This document shows positions 35,510 to 48,539 of a DNA stretch of 64,000 nucleotides, piece after piece. Below the pieces are notes generated by a model that had not been told where the DNA came from, made no database searches, and saw only the letters and a program-made list of their open reading frames with translations. A program made the position numbers and the translations under genes. How positions within the stretch are numbered: the stretch's first letter is position 1; every line of letters begins with the position of its first letter. The DNA comes from Urophycis tenuis (Eukaryota; Chordata; Actinopteri; Gadiformes; Phycidae). Where the stretch lies: contig JAXIVH010000015.1 in assembly GCA_036785325.1 (NCBI GenBank), positions 9,868,553-9,932,552 on the forward strand. The letters are read 5' to 3'.

Positions 35510-36593
35510 TATAAGAGCCTATATCATTATAATGTAATAAGTGCCCCCTCCCCCCCACTATGAAGCCCTGGCCCAGCGGGAGCCAGCTCAAACCAGGGCG
35601 TGACCAGGACAGTCCCGGACAGCGTGGGCCTTCCTGAGCACATGCCTATATAACAATGTCCTTCAAGTGGTCCTGTCCCACCACAAGGATCTTACCGGCC
35701 GCTTTCGCCAGTACCCAGTCAATTTCTATTTAAAAACGTTTCCAAACCAGGCCATCATATAAAAAATGTCACACCACATTCAACAAAAGTCTTGAAAAGA
35801 ATACATCATAACACTATTGACATTAAATCATCTCACTTTTGCTTAAGAAATGTAGCTGCTGCTACTACCTTCTTGCAAATGGTGTCAGTGTTGGCCTCAA
35901 AACTCAGCTTTGCTGTCCATCATGTGATCATCAGCTGTCGGATTCCATTTGACTCACGTCCCGCGTGCAGGTGTCAGCGGGAGCACCGAAAATAGACCTG
36001 TCAATCAAGCGTTCGTCTTCCACCCGCTAGTAACAGTTCAATCGGCACCTTCATCTATACACGCTAAAGATTTAATTATAGTCATTTACCAAAATTGTTC
36101 CTTTGAATGTGAAACATTTTGAAAATATCTGTAAAGCAAGACTGATCGACAGGGGCTTGAAACAACCGTTCCATCATCTCTCTGCACATGCAGCCCGAGT
36201 CAAAGCCTTCTTTGTAACAGGGACATGCATGCCCGTTATTCTAGCCTGCGGTAAACGTATCGTTGATGCATTTCCATCTGGGTGACAAACGTGTCCGGTA
36301 ACTCGTGTGTCAGATTCAGGTGTGCACCGTTTCTTTCGTGGGACAGAAACCAACCTGCATATCACAACCTACACAGTCTATGATCACAACCTGCAGTGAA
36401 CCCCTTTCTCTACGCACCTCATTCTGGGGATTGGGCATGGGCGTAGGTTTGGTTTGAAATGTGCTGGGGACAGAGACGCATTCGGAAGTGCATTTTCAGA
36501 AGTGCTGGGTACGATGACGCGCATTCATTTTTTCCCCTTTCGCGCAGGTCATGTTAATTAATAAAAATGTATACAAAAATGTGATGATGACAC

Positions 36594-36604
36594 ACACGCA
36601 CACG

Positions 36605-36687
<83 letters not shown>
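36594..36687. repeat. (CA)n microsatellite
   Basis: About 90 bases of CA with a few CG variants at the left end. Confidence 0.95.
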
Positions 36688-36689
<2 letters not shown>

Positions 36690-38791
36690 GCGATGTCTTG
36701 ACTATGCTCACGCACAGAGCTCTAATACTTTTCATTGGATAATGTGATTCAGATAGATGCAGTTCATGGCCGTGTCTACCTGCTGAATGTAACCGCTGTG
36801 AAACAATCGGGCAATAACGTTTCATTTCTCTGATTAACGGCTTTATAGAGACCGGCGCTCGCTCTCTGTTATTGTTACTCTATGTCTCTCTACCAAAGTG
36901 CTAGCTCTCTCTCCGTCTCTCTCTCGTCATCGGACACAAATCAAATTAAATGTTGTTTCTATTTTGTGTAAATTAGGTTAATGCTTTTGTGTTTTCTTGT
37001 ATTATCAGTTCAACTTGTTGTACTTGCCTGAGGAAATCGTGGATATTGTAACGTGTTGGGGGAGTGTTTCCCAGAATGCATTGCGACATTCTGGCATTCT
37101 GTGTCATTACATGTTATTGCTATTAGATAGGGTTTGGAGGCGAATGTTCAGGACATAGGTTGCATTTCACTGTTTCATTACGTTCACTTTGTTGACTGTT
37201 GTTTTTGGGATGAGTCAGGGAGCACCATTACTCAACGCACTATGGCATCTTGCCATATCACTACCACTCCGCTCGAGAACGCGTGAAAAGTCCGCTTGTG
37301 ACCCTGTCATACTAAAGCGACTGGTAAGAGTGGAGTTCTTCTCTCTTCGTCGAGCTTGACGTAACTCCGACTGCATTTTACTGACGTAGTGGTGAAAGAC
37401 ACCGGTGCGAGTCCCACACGGGGGATTCTTTCATAAAAAGTGGTGGGTACAAAATGACTCATGACGAAAACTGGTAGGTACGCGTCCCCACCGTCCCCAC
37501 CGTTTTCTACGCGCCTGGGATTGGGTCTGTGAATCATGTAACTTATTGTGAGACAATATGAAACCAATGAAGAGTACTTCAAAAATCTTTATTTTTACAA
37601 CCAACAAGAAGATGCAGAAGTGTTTTTTGCACGTCTCTTGCTCATCGCTGTAGTTGGTACAACATAGAGGGGCGAAACATTTTTTTTTAGCAGTGTAGAA
37701 GAAAGCCGCAGCTGTAAGGTGCCAACAGTCAACCATGTCAGAGGGCTACCACTTTACGGCAGATTAATTATAGCTGGATAATTTAAGAATTCGGATCTAT
37801 GAGCGTGAAAATAATGCGCCGAATAAGCGCAGTTCTGCGCATACCACTTGGCAGTAGCGCTTGCTCAAACGCTGAGAGGCGGGGCTTGGGTGACGCAGTA
37901 GGAACGCTTCCGCGCTTGTCTCTGGATTTTAAATTCATCAAGTGGAGTTTTAATTTGAAAAGTAATTTCCAGACAGGTCACATTGTCAACTTAACGTTTT
38001 TGTAGTGTTTATCACCCTGTACATTAATAATGATGTAATTGCTTGGCTGGTCAAAGCATAACGCCTGCTCTTAGAAAGCTAAAAACATAGCGGACTGCTC
38101 CATCCCCACACGTGGGTTTTGACCAAGGCACCAAGGTAGCATGTTTCTCACGTTCCCTCCGTGACACGCTAAACACCAGCCGATGGTTCAGCTCAAGTTG
38201 ATTTGCAGTGTTTTCTCGTCTTGTGGGCAGCATTAGGCGAGCCATATAGCTGTTAGTGTTCAGTTTGTGTTGAGTGCCTCATTCCTTACATACCTCAACT
38301 ACTACATTCTGGAACACTGTGATAGTCTGGAAACTGTAGGCTCACTATTTGTCTATAAGTTGTGTTGGTTGCTTATTCTGTGGATATATATCTGCACTTT
38401 ATGTCTTGTGATGTCTTATGTTTAACTTAGTTTAATGCTAAGTTGTATGTCAACGTTGTTCTTAACACTGCACATCTGGAGTTAGTAGAAACGAAATTTC
38501 AGAACTCTGTGTAATGTACTGTTACATGGTTAATTGACAATAAAGTCCACTTGACTTGACTTAACTTTATGTTTAATTGGCACTTGGCAGGACGTTATTC
38601 TGGGTATTTGGCTACCGTTCACATCCCCTCTACCACTATCTACCTGTAAAAGTCATTCAGTAAGATGTCTGACAGCTAACTGTAACTAACAACTGTTTGT
38701 ACTTCTCATCGTCACTTCAGGTAAAGGTGCTTGTCAAGCCTACTCAGTCATAACAAGTACAACAACAACAACAACAGTAAGAGCACAAGCG

Positions 38792-40258
38792 ATGTCTTCT
38801 GAAGACCAGCTGTCCCTCAACATCCATACCGGCACCTTTTCCGCCCCCAGGAAGAAGCCTCTCTCCGGCCAGGAGAAATGGCTGTTGGTAGGTAGCAGAG
38901 ATGCTCACAAGTCTTCTAAACTTTGAGCTGGAGTCCAAGTCAAGTCTCCAAAACACAATCAGGATAAACGCCATAGCCTCATAGTATTTTATTCAGAAAT
39001 TAATTGGGGTTCTATAACTATAAAGATACCAATAGTCTATGAAAGCATATTGATTTATTGCAAATTAAGATGCAAAACACGATGTCTTTGAGTTGGAACA
39101 AAAATAACAGCTGATTTACATCATCATTACATAGACATTGACAACAATGTCAACAATAAACCTGGGGTGTTCACACACCGGCCAAATCCTTTAGCACAAC
39201 AGTGGTTAGCTCATCACTGCATCCAGTGTGTTCATGGCTTACATGTCCTTGGTGTTTGTTGGGAAACTATCTGTCACATCAAAGTGATAGCAGTTGTACA
39301 ATGCTTTAAATAACAGTATTTGTTGTGTCTGTCTTCTCAGAAGAAACAGAAAGCAGAGAAAAGGAAGGTGGACTCGGAGGTGAGTTCCCAGAAGATGACC
39401 TTCAAACTGAGGAAGACGGACATGGAAGAGGCACCAGCCATCTCCAAGGTTAGGATCGGCACTGCACTATTTCACAACCATTTCACACTGTAGCACTTTA
39501 TCACTAATGTATTAAACTATCACAACCATGTCACTGTAGCACTTTATCACTAATGTATTAAACTTTCACACTGTAGCACTTTATCACTAATGTATTAAAC
39601 TATCACAACCATGTCACTGTAGCACTTTATCACTAACGTATTACACTATCACAACCATGTCACACTGTAGCACTTTATCACTAATGTATTAAACTATCAC
39701 AACCATGTCACACTGTAGCACTTTATCACCAACGTATTACATTATCACAACCATGTCACACTGTAGAACTTTATCACTAATGTATTACACTATCACAACC
39801 ATGTCACACTGTATCTCTTTATCACTAACACATTACACTATCACAACCATATCACACTATTTCACAACCATGTCACACTGTAGCACCATATCACAAACAT
39901 CGCACTACATCACAACCATAGAACAGTCTTGTCTATTCCCACCACACACGTTACCCACCTGTAAGTCTACAAAGAGGGGTTCCTGTAAACCAGAACCCCT
40001 GGAACAGCATTCTGACCTGTGTGTCTGAAACAGGATCCGGCCCCTCCCTCCAAGGCCGCGCCCACGTCGAACACACCCCAAGAGGCCCCGCCCTTAAAGG
40101 CACCCAAGAAGCAGAAGAAACGGGAGGGTGGAGGGCAGGGCAGGGGGGGAGACAAGAGGGCCAGAGAAGCCGGGGAGAAGACGGGCAGCTTCATTAAGAC
40201 GTCCTCCTTGTTCAACCACAACCCCGACATCCCAGACCTCGACAGGTGTGTGTCTGTC

Positions 40259-40289
<31 letters not shown>

Positions 40290-43200
40290 GCGTGTGTTTG
40301 TCCAAACATCTCACGTTTGGTTCTAATTCCAGACCGGTGGTTTCCGAGGTGAAGGAGAAGGTTTTCACCAGTGACTCCTTTGGCAGCCTAGACCTCCACC
40401 CTCACCTGGTGAGACACACACACACACACACACACACACACCTTTGTCATGTAAATAAATGCGTGTCCGTGTATGTTCTGAACATTGATTGGACGCTTCG
40501 TCTAGGTGGCGACGCTGGATAAAGTTCTGGGTGTGTCCACCATGACCAGGTGAGTTATGACATCACGATGATGACATCATCCCCCGCCTCTGCATATCAC
40601 ATGTTGTTTTGCCAGATGGCTCCTCCCACTTTCTATACATTTACTTTACGGTATGTTAATGGTAATTAACGGTATATTATGTCTGACCTCTGTAGTGAAT
40701 ACGTTGAGAAGGTTAAGTCTGCTTACTCTGTGCATGTGTGTGTGTGTGTGTGCACGTGCTTGTGTGTGTGTGTGTGTGTAGTGTTCAGAAACAGACTATC
40801 CCAGCGTTGATGTCGGGGCGGGATGCTGTGGTCCGATCTCAGACTGGATCTGGTGAGAGATGCACACGCACACACCTTCACATGGTCCACGCCACACTCG
40901 CCTGCATAGGTGTTTAACTCTGCTGTCCCCCTACCTGTCTGTCCCTCCAGGTAAAACCCTGTCTTATGGCGTGCCGATAGTCCAGTCTCTCCAGGCGATG
41001 CAGCCCAAGATTAAAAGGGCAGACGGGCCGCTGGCGCTGATTCTAGTTCCCACTAGAGAGGTCTGTCTTGGGCCACACATTGATATTTCCCTATTGCCCA
41101 TCCCATGTTCCCTGCTTTTCTCATTAACTGTTTATAATTACAATAATTAACAATAAACTATTTCTCAGTTGGCGCAACAGAGTTTTCAGATCTTCCAGAA
41201 GCTTGTCAAGGTAAAGAGATTGTCTCTTTTATATATATATACATACACACACAGTATGTATATATAAACTTTTTATTTTCATGTTAAATCCTGACCGTTT
41301 TTTATAAATACTGAACTATGGTTTCTCTCTCTCCCTCCCCCTCCCTCCCTCTCGCTCTCTCTCTAGCCCTTTACCTGGATTGTCCCGGGGGTTCTGATGG
41401 GTGGAGAGAAGAGGAAGGCAGAGAAAGCTCGGTGAGTCCCTCTTCCTCCTCTTCCTCCTCCTCTTTCCTCCGTAACCATAAGCCTTCTGCTGACTAGTCT
41501 CTCTCTCTCTCTCTGTCTCTCTCTTTTTCTCTCTCTCTCTCTCTCTCTCAGGCTGCGGAAGGGGATCAACATCCTGGTGTCCACCCCGGGTCGCCTGGTG
41601 GACCACATCAACCACACCCTGAACATGGTGTTCAGCTCTGTCCAGTGGCTGGTTCTGGACGAGGCCGACCGGTACCGAGACCTGGCTGCTGTGTGACGTT
41701 CACGTGTTATTGTCATTTTGAGTTGTGTCATTAATGTGTGTGTGTGTGTTTCCAGGATTCTGGACATGGGCTTTGAGAAGGACCTGACTGTCATACTGAA
41801 TTCTCTGAACTCCACTGGGCCTTCGAGGCAAAATGTGTTGCTTTCTGCTACGCTAACACAAGGTAACGGACACCTACACAGTGTCACACGCACGCACACA
41901 CACACACAGTTTCACACACACACCACGTGTTGCTTGCGGCGCTCACACTCTGCGTGTGTTTTTGTGCGCTGCAGACCTGGCTCGGCTGGCCGAGGTTTGT
42001 CTGAAAGACCCGGTCAGCGTCCAGGTCTCTGACCCGGCCTCCTGCGAGGTCACCGCGCCCAACGGCAGCTCCGCCCAGCCCGCCAGCCAGTCGGAGGGCT
42101 TCTCTGTGCCGGAAGCCTTGACGCAGCATGTGGTGCTGGTTCCCAGTAAGCTACGGCTGGTTTGTCTGGCCTCCTTCATCATGGACAAGTGTAAGGTAGG
42201 GGAGCCTCTCTTTGTGTCACACAAGACGTCAGCCGTTTGGCTGTGTTTTGAAATGGCTTCATAGAACATTACATAATGAAAGAGGCAAAACACATGTCAT
42301 TGTACTGTTTATCTGTGTAGTTCTCTCAGGGGAACAAGATGATCGTCTTCATGGCGAGCTGTGAAGCCGTGGAGTTCCTCCTTAAGCTCTTCAAGTCCGT
42401 CCTCTGTGGGCCCTCAGCCAAGCACAAGCCTCTCACCTTGCTGCGGCTCCATGGAAACATGAAACAGGAGGTAATGCCGTCTGCATTCCAAAGCGATGGA
42501 TCCTAACCGAAGTGCTTTTTAATGGAATACACCGGGAAAGCTGTGAAGAGGCCACTGCCTATCTTACCCAGATTCAGATGAGGCATTTCCTTTTCAATTC
42601 ATCATTGTGCCTCCAGAAGTGTTTGTTGGGTTCCCATCTGCTTCCGTTCGCCACTTCCATTGACTTGCAGAGTTTCAGTAGCCTAGCTCCTGTTAGTGCG
42701 AGGTGAATACATTTTGAATTACTTATCAATGTGTTGCCAATAGTCCCTTATTCCAAAGGATTGCCAGTAACACAACACGATTGTGGTCTACAAACACACA
42801 TAATTCGGTACTACGGCGCTGTGATTATTACGGTTACTTGGCACGATGGAGAGTGCATGAACACAAGCTTCGCCACTGTAACTCTGCAAATCCATGCAAG
42901 CGCCTAACGGAAAGCAAATGCTAACCTTGGGACTTTCTCGTCTGGATGCACAATGATGAATTTGGAATTAAACAACCTGTCTGAAACTAGATATTTCTCC
43001 ACGTGTTCATTTGATCATATTTTTCTCACAAAGCTTATTGATAAATCTGCCAACTGATACATTGGTCGTCAAGTTTTGGTTTTTGTGTGGTTGGAGCAGT
43101 TAAGGGTTAAGTTTCTCTGTGTTGCACTAAGTAACTTCGCACTGTGCTACAGGAGCGGACTGAGGTGTTTGAGGAGTTTTCTGTCTCAAAGTCCGGAGTC

Positions 43201-45430
43201 CTTCTCTGCACGGTGAGTTAGGAATCATTCCATCATCATTGTCATTCTTATTAGCTGTACACTCCTAAATCAATTGTCAAGTAATTAAAAATGGTCCAAT
43301 TCTATATTTGTGTGTTTGCGTGCAGGACGTTGCTGCTCGGGGGTTGGACCTTCCGCAGGTCACCTGGATTGTTCAGGTAACAGCAGGCTACACCCCGACA
43401 CTGCTACACCCCTACACCATTACACTGCTACACCCCTACACTGCTGCACCGCTGTACCTCTACACCTTTACACCGCTGTACCTCTACACCCCTACACCGC
43501 TGCACCACTACACCCCTACACCGCTGCACCACTACACCACTACACCTCTACACCCCTATACCGCTGTACCACTACAGCCCTACACCACTAAACCCTACAC
43601 CGCTACACCCCTACCACCCACACCACTACACCCCTACACCCCTACACCACAACAGCCCTACACCACTACAACACTACAACCTACACTGCTGCACCACCAC
43701 ACCGCTACACCACTATACCCCTACGAACACACAGCCGCCTGTTCGCAGCGTGCAGACAACCTCTGGGTGTGCTTCTCCGTTCCAGTACAACCCGCCTGTC
43801 TCGGCCGCGGAGTACGTGCACCGGGTGGGCCGCACCGCCCGCATCGGCGCCAAAGGCAGCAGCCTCCTCTTCCTCACCCCGGCCGAGACCGCTTACATCA
43901 ACGAGTTGGCCAATCACAACATCAGGTTTGCGATGTGCATATCACCGCCAAATCCGGCGCCCCTTAGGGCCGCACAACTCCGCGTTGTCACTCAGCGGGT
44001 GCCTTTTCCATTTTGTCGACGTAGTGGTTTTTACTGCTGCGAGGTTTCACTATGTTAACCTTTTGCTCCCGGTGTGTTGGTGACCTCCTTGTCTGGTCTG
44101 GTGATCCTTTCAGTCTGTCTGAGATGAAGCTGTATGACATCCTGTCCACGCTCATGCAGGACGACACCTACAAAGGCCGGGGGAAATACCACAGCAAGGT
44201 GGGCGCGCGCACACGCACACACACGCACGCACATACACGCGCACGCACACACACACACACACACTAGTGGATCGGGCCGGAATTTTCTGTCCGAGCCTGG
44301 CCAGCATCCGACATAGCAGTAGTACCTGAGCCCGACAGGCATCAAGCTTTTTATGTCCGAACCCGACACATTTACAGTACGTCTATGTTTATGAAAGCCC
44401 GCCTTTATTAAGCAACTGTCTCTCTATCCCTCTCTGTCTCTCTCTCTCTTTATCTCTCTGTCCATCTCCCTCCGTGTCTCCTTCCCTCAGACCTCCTCCA
44501 GTGCTCTGCAGCAGGAGGTGAGGGAGAGGGCCACTGTTCTACAGACCGAGTTCGAAAATGCCGTCCATGCCAACAAAGAGACTGTGCAGGCCGCCAAGAA
44601 AGGTACAAATACACACACACGCACACATCATCCACCATGCCAGATAGTGACCGTCTGGTGGGAGGAGCAGGGTGATAGTGATGATGATAAAGGTCCATGT
44701 TCCTCCTCTGCCACAGCCCTGCAGTCGTTCCTGCGCTCCTACACGGCGTACCCCTCCGCCCTCAAACACGTCTTCCACATCCGCTCGCTGCACCTGGGCC
44801 ACGCCGCCAAGAGCTTCGGCCTGCGCGACGCCCCCCAGAGCCTCAGCGCCGCCACGGGCCCCGGGGCCCGCAGGGGCGACGGCAAGCACAGCAACAAGCC
44901 TGTAGACAAGTAAGGCCTGCTCCGCACTCTCTCTCTGTTTGACTGGTTAGCGCCGCTGAATCAGAAAGGACGTTGTGACCGGCTGTAACCCGAAGAGACC
45001 CCTTCGGTATTTAAACCTCTTCTTGAGTAGCCGCCGGCATCCGTCGCACTTCCTGTCTGCTTCGCTCTCCGTCTCCCTACTCCCCTGCTCTACGTTATGT
45101 TGTCAGTACAAGCATATCCCCTCTGTGTAGTGGGGCTGTTTGTGGGCGGTTTGCAGGAGATGACTGGTAAATTAACACCATCAGCAGCATGTTGACGTGG
45201 ACATGAAACAAGAAATGACAAGCAATTGACTTTGGCCTAGTTCAGTCACTGTAGGGGATTTACTGGTAGAACTCGACAAACAAATTGATCATTATTAATT
45301 TTGATTAATATGTTTTGTTGTTGTTGTTGTTGTGGTGTAGTGTCTGTGAGCTGTGTGTTGTGTAGCATGAGTGTTAAGCTGTCAGGTCTACTGGTCATTA
45401 AGTCAGCATCATTGGCGGCTGCTCCCTTAA

Positions 45431-45461
<31 letters not shown>

Positions 45462-47287
45462 CAACAGCTGCTCACATTGGGCCTGCCTGGACTTGGTCAA
45501 CGGACCAAATACACACCTATTCATACACACACACACACACTTGTAATGAAGTCTCCATCGACTCCTTGCACTGTGTGTGTGTGAATACGTATCATATGTA
45601 CACACGTTTGACACCAAACAGAGTTTTAATGAAACCTTGGGGGGTTTTCTCCAGCATGAGTCAACATTGTTGGCTAACTTCAGGCTTAGCTCCATGTCTT
45701 CTGTCAAGCAAGACCATTGGCAAGACAGGGCTAAAAACTGCAACCAAAATGGCCGTGTGTTTTTTTCCTGGGGAGAATCAGAGCCTGTAAACATTGAATG
45801 TAACAAAAGGATATATATATATATGGGTTCTCCCCAAATGATGTAATAGTGGTGCTGTGCCACCATGCTCCTCATTTAAAGGGGGCTGTCACAAAGCACA
45901 CATTAGGTGACGTCATTGGTTTGTACATTCTGAAACGGGTCAGTTGGTCAGAACCCGTGTTTCATTGGAAGAACACATCAAAAGCGAAACTACAAGAGCA
46001 GTGCAGCTAATCACACCTGGTGTGAGTGTGTAGGGGTCCTTTTAAAAGTACAGACCTCCTCCCCATAAACATTGAGACCCGGTTCTTTTTAATCTGCATT
46101 TCATTGACAAGACATCGAATGAAACTTTGCTAGCGAATTCGTTTGCAACGCTGGCCTGACGTACCGTGGCGGGTATCTGTGTCCACGCAAAGCTCCAATA
46201 CAATTCATCCAGGTAGTTTGTATCCAATTTAGTCATATTTTACAAGGTTTGGAAATGGGTTAACATAACAGTGGGTTAGCAAAAATCGTAGAGGTCTGAA
46301 CTCTGCATCGGTACTGAAACAGTGGTACCAGTACTGAAACAGTGGTACCGGTGCTACGCTGACGGGTTTGGCTAAATGGCGTGGTGTGGTGGCGAGCGCT
46401 GCTGTGCAGCCTGTTGCTGCAGCAGATCAATACAGTGATGCAGCCCCACCCCCCTAGGGAGCCCCCCCACCATGTGTGGGTGGGCATCGATTAACAAGCT
46501 GGTGATACACGACGGCCTGCTGTGAAGGGAACACACACACACACACACACACACACTTGTTAACACACACACCTAATGAAGGCTCTTGCTAGAAGAGGAG
46601 GCATACGTTCAAGGCACCCCAACTTACATTGGTAGGCTATTATGAAAATTATGAAATTACTATTATGAAAAATGTACCACACATTATTACCAGTGTATTA
46701 TATATCCTGGGTATAAACAACTTTCGCAGTATTTCACACACGACTGACAATTAAGTGTAATGGATAGAGGTTTAGAAAAATCTGACGGGTAATTACATCT
46801 CATTTGTCAAATACGTACGGAGCACTAATGTCCATTTCATGGAACAATATATCAGTCATAAAGCAACTCATGAATGGTACAAATTATATTGGTGACCTAC
46901 GTCAGGATTGTGTTTTCAGGTCCAGTTGTGACTGTCTGCTGTCCCTTTTCTTGGCCCTACTTAGGACAGTGGGCCTAGAAAGCCATACGTACATGAACGG
47001 CGCCATGGTGACGTGTGTTTCAACATCAAACAATCTCTCCCTCGCTCCCTGTCTCCTGCAGAGCCGAGATGAAGATGAAGATGAAGATGAGGGAAGCGTC
47101 GCTGCTGACCTCAGAGTTCTCCTCGGGGCTGGACGGAGTTGGCTCGCAGAACACGGAGAAGAAACCCAAAGACGGTGCTCCGTTCGGGACGGGTCGGGGG
47201 AGAGGGGGAGGAAGAGGAGGGCGAGGAGGAGGGGGGTGGAGAGGGGGGAGGGGCAGCTTCAGGAAGGGCAGCAGGGAGGGCCAATGA
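38792..47287 (+). CDS. ddx31: ATP-dependent RNA helicase DDX31
   Basis: Nucleolar DEAD-box helicase of ribosome biogenesis (Dbp7 relative). Exons: 38792-38887, 39341-39448, 40034-40245, 40333-40408, 40506-40549, 40782-40852, 40951-41060, 41169-41210, 41367-41431, 41552-41671, 41756-41862, 41975-42195, 42321-42470, 43153-43212, 43326-43376, 43786-43925, 44114-44198, 44491-44602, 44717-44909, 47062-47287. Phases close to 762 aa (human 851). Motifs: Q-region QKQTIPALMSGRD, motif I SQTGSGKT (198-205), Ia PTREL (236-240), Ib TPGR (286-289), II DEAD (311-314), III SAT (345-347), V DVAARGLDL (495-503), VI HRVGRTAR (523-530). The N-terminus is Lys-rich. After the helicase core comes the DUF4217-type region (LRSYTAYP, HAAKSFGLRD). 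The C-terminus is an Arg/Gly-rich tail ending GREGQ. An AATAAA lies 210 bases after the stop. Confidence 0.97.
39470..39915. repeat. 48-bp minisatellite in ddx31 intron 2
   Basis: About nine imperfect copies of a unit containing ATCACAACCATGTCACACTG and then TAGCACTTTATCACTAATGT. The later copies are more diverged. Confidence 0.9.
43385..43725. repeat. CTACACC-type minisatellite directly after a ddx31 donor
   Basis: It consists of 7- to 15-base units such as CCTACACCGCTGCAC and CTACACCACTACACC. They begin nine bases after the exon that carries helicase motif V (ends 43376) and run almost to the next exon. The 219-aa ORF reading through it is not a separate gene. Confidence 0.9.
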
Positions 47288-47496
47288 GAAGCGGGGGTCT
47301 CCTCTGTAAGGAGGAGCAGGGGTCTGTAAGGAGGAGCGGGGGTCTGTAAGGAGGAAGAGGAGTGGGGTGACCAGCTGGTCCAGTGGACCTCATGGACAGT
47401 CTCTCTAGAAAGAGACCAGAAAAACTAATATCTCCAGCTTGGAGACGGGTTCTTTTTCAAGATTTGTAAAAAATGTGACATTTGTTTAAAAAAAGA

Positions 47497-47502
47497 AATA
47501 AA
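47497..47502 (+). terminator. ddx31: ddx31 polyadenylation signal
   Basis: AATAAA, 210 bases after the ddx31 stop. Confidence 0.65.
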
Positions 47503-48288
47503 CATTTTAAGTGATGGTTTCCTCCTGTTGCATTTTAGAAACATCTGAGTTGACATGAGTCCTGTACAGTACTACATTTGAACTGACATTCTGGAATACA
47601 TAATTAACAAAAAATGGCATCTACAAGACAGTTGTTGCCAACCTTGTGGTATACATAACAAGACAAGAGGATGAAGAGGATCTGATTGATTGTTGACTGA
47701 CGAGAGAAGGAATTTATTTTATATTGATGGGGTGATTTTTTGTTTTGTTTTTTCTTTCAAGGTCGGGATCCCAAGAGATCTAGAAGGCTATGATCGTTTG
47801 GTCAAGTGGTCTCTCTCACCTCAGTTGTTTGTTCAGTCACTACAATGCTCGCTGCACCCCCCCCCCCCCCCCCCCCCCCCAAACACAAACACACACACCC
47901 ACACACACCAGCACTTAAGGCGATGGTGTGCATTAATTACCCTTTTAACAGCATCAATATTATATTAGCTAATATTTAATATTTTATCAGATAATGGCTT
48001 GCCAAATCTATAATTGACAAATAAACACCACAGCTGTCGGGAGATTTATTTTGATCGCAGTGCGTTAACAGTTTAATTTGGTTCTAAATTGCATCCGATT
48101 ATGCCTACAGGTATGTCCGTGTGTGCATGAACATGGTTCACTATTATGCCTATAGCCTACGTCTTCTTTGTGAATAGGATTTTGTTTTTAGATCCAAACC
48201 AAATTGCCATTATTTTTCCCACGTTATTTCGTTTACTTTCTTTTTCATTGTGGATGAATGAGACATGCGTTACAAATCTAGCCACACA

Positions 48289-48294
48289 TTTATT
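48289..48294 (-). terminator. barhl1: Candidate barhl1 polyadenylation signal
   Basis: TTTATT on the plus strand, AATAAA in the direction of barhl1, about 245 bases after its stop codon. Confidence 0.45.
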
Positions 48295-48539
48295 TACAAT
48301 TCAAACTCCATTTTTAGTTTCCTAATGGGTTCGAGTTTCCGCAAACAGTTCCTCTCGGATTTCACCCAAACAGTACAGTGTTCATCAAACCCACGTCAAA
48401 CAACGCAGATGCTGTGAGACTCATCAATAACGATTATTTGGGTGATTTTTGTTTCCACGATAGCCAACAGCCCTCAGTCGTTCAACTCAAGAAGGGGCCC
48501 GTGACAGCGTGTCGTTGGTCTCGCGGTACTTCCGTGTCG

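Larger units (their letters stand above)
35147..38791. other. ak8-ddx31 intergenic region, no gene seen
   Basis: In human, GTF3C4 lies between these genes. No ORF here resembles it. The region contains a CA array at 36594-36687, a CpG-containing stretch at 37250-37520, and at 38526-38570 a retroelement-like tail TTGACAATAAAGTCCACTTG. (CAA)n lies at 38757-38775, directly before the ddx31 start. Confidence 0.55.
47288..48539. other. Convergent 3' intergenic region, ddx31/barhl1
   Basis: After the ddx31 signal at 47497 the sequence is AT-rich. A C homopolymer of about 22 bases (47859-47880) precedes CA repeats. On the minus strand an AATAAA (48289-48294) could terminate barhl1. No gene is seen. 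Confidence 0.5.

Noticed and set aside
37431..37736. Minus-strand ORF with Cys and Phe clusters
   Set aside because: Short, AT-rich and with no domain that I recognise; not enough to call a gene.
35147..38791. GTF3C4 between ak8 and ddx31
   Set aside because: Expected from human synteny, but none of the frames shows a long or recognisable coding block.
43308..43967. A separate 219-aa protein rich in Thr/Pro/Tyr
   Set aside because: It is the ddx31 exon end read into a minisatellite intron and then out of frame into the next exon.
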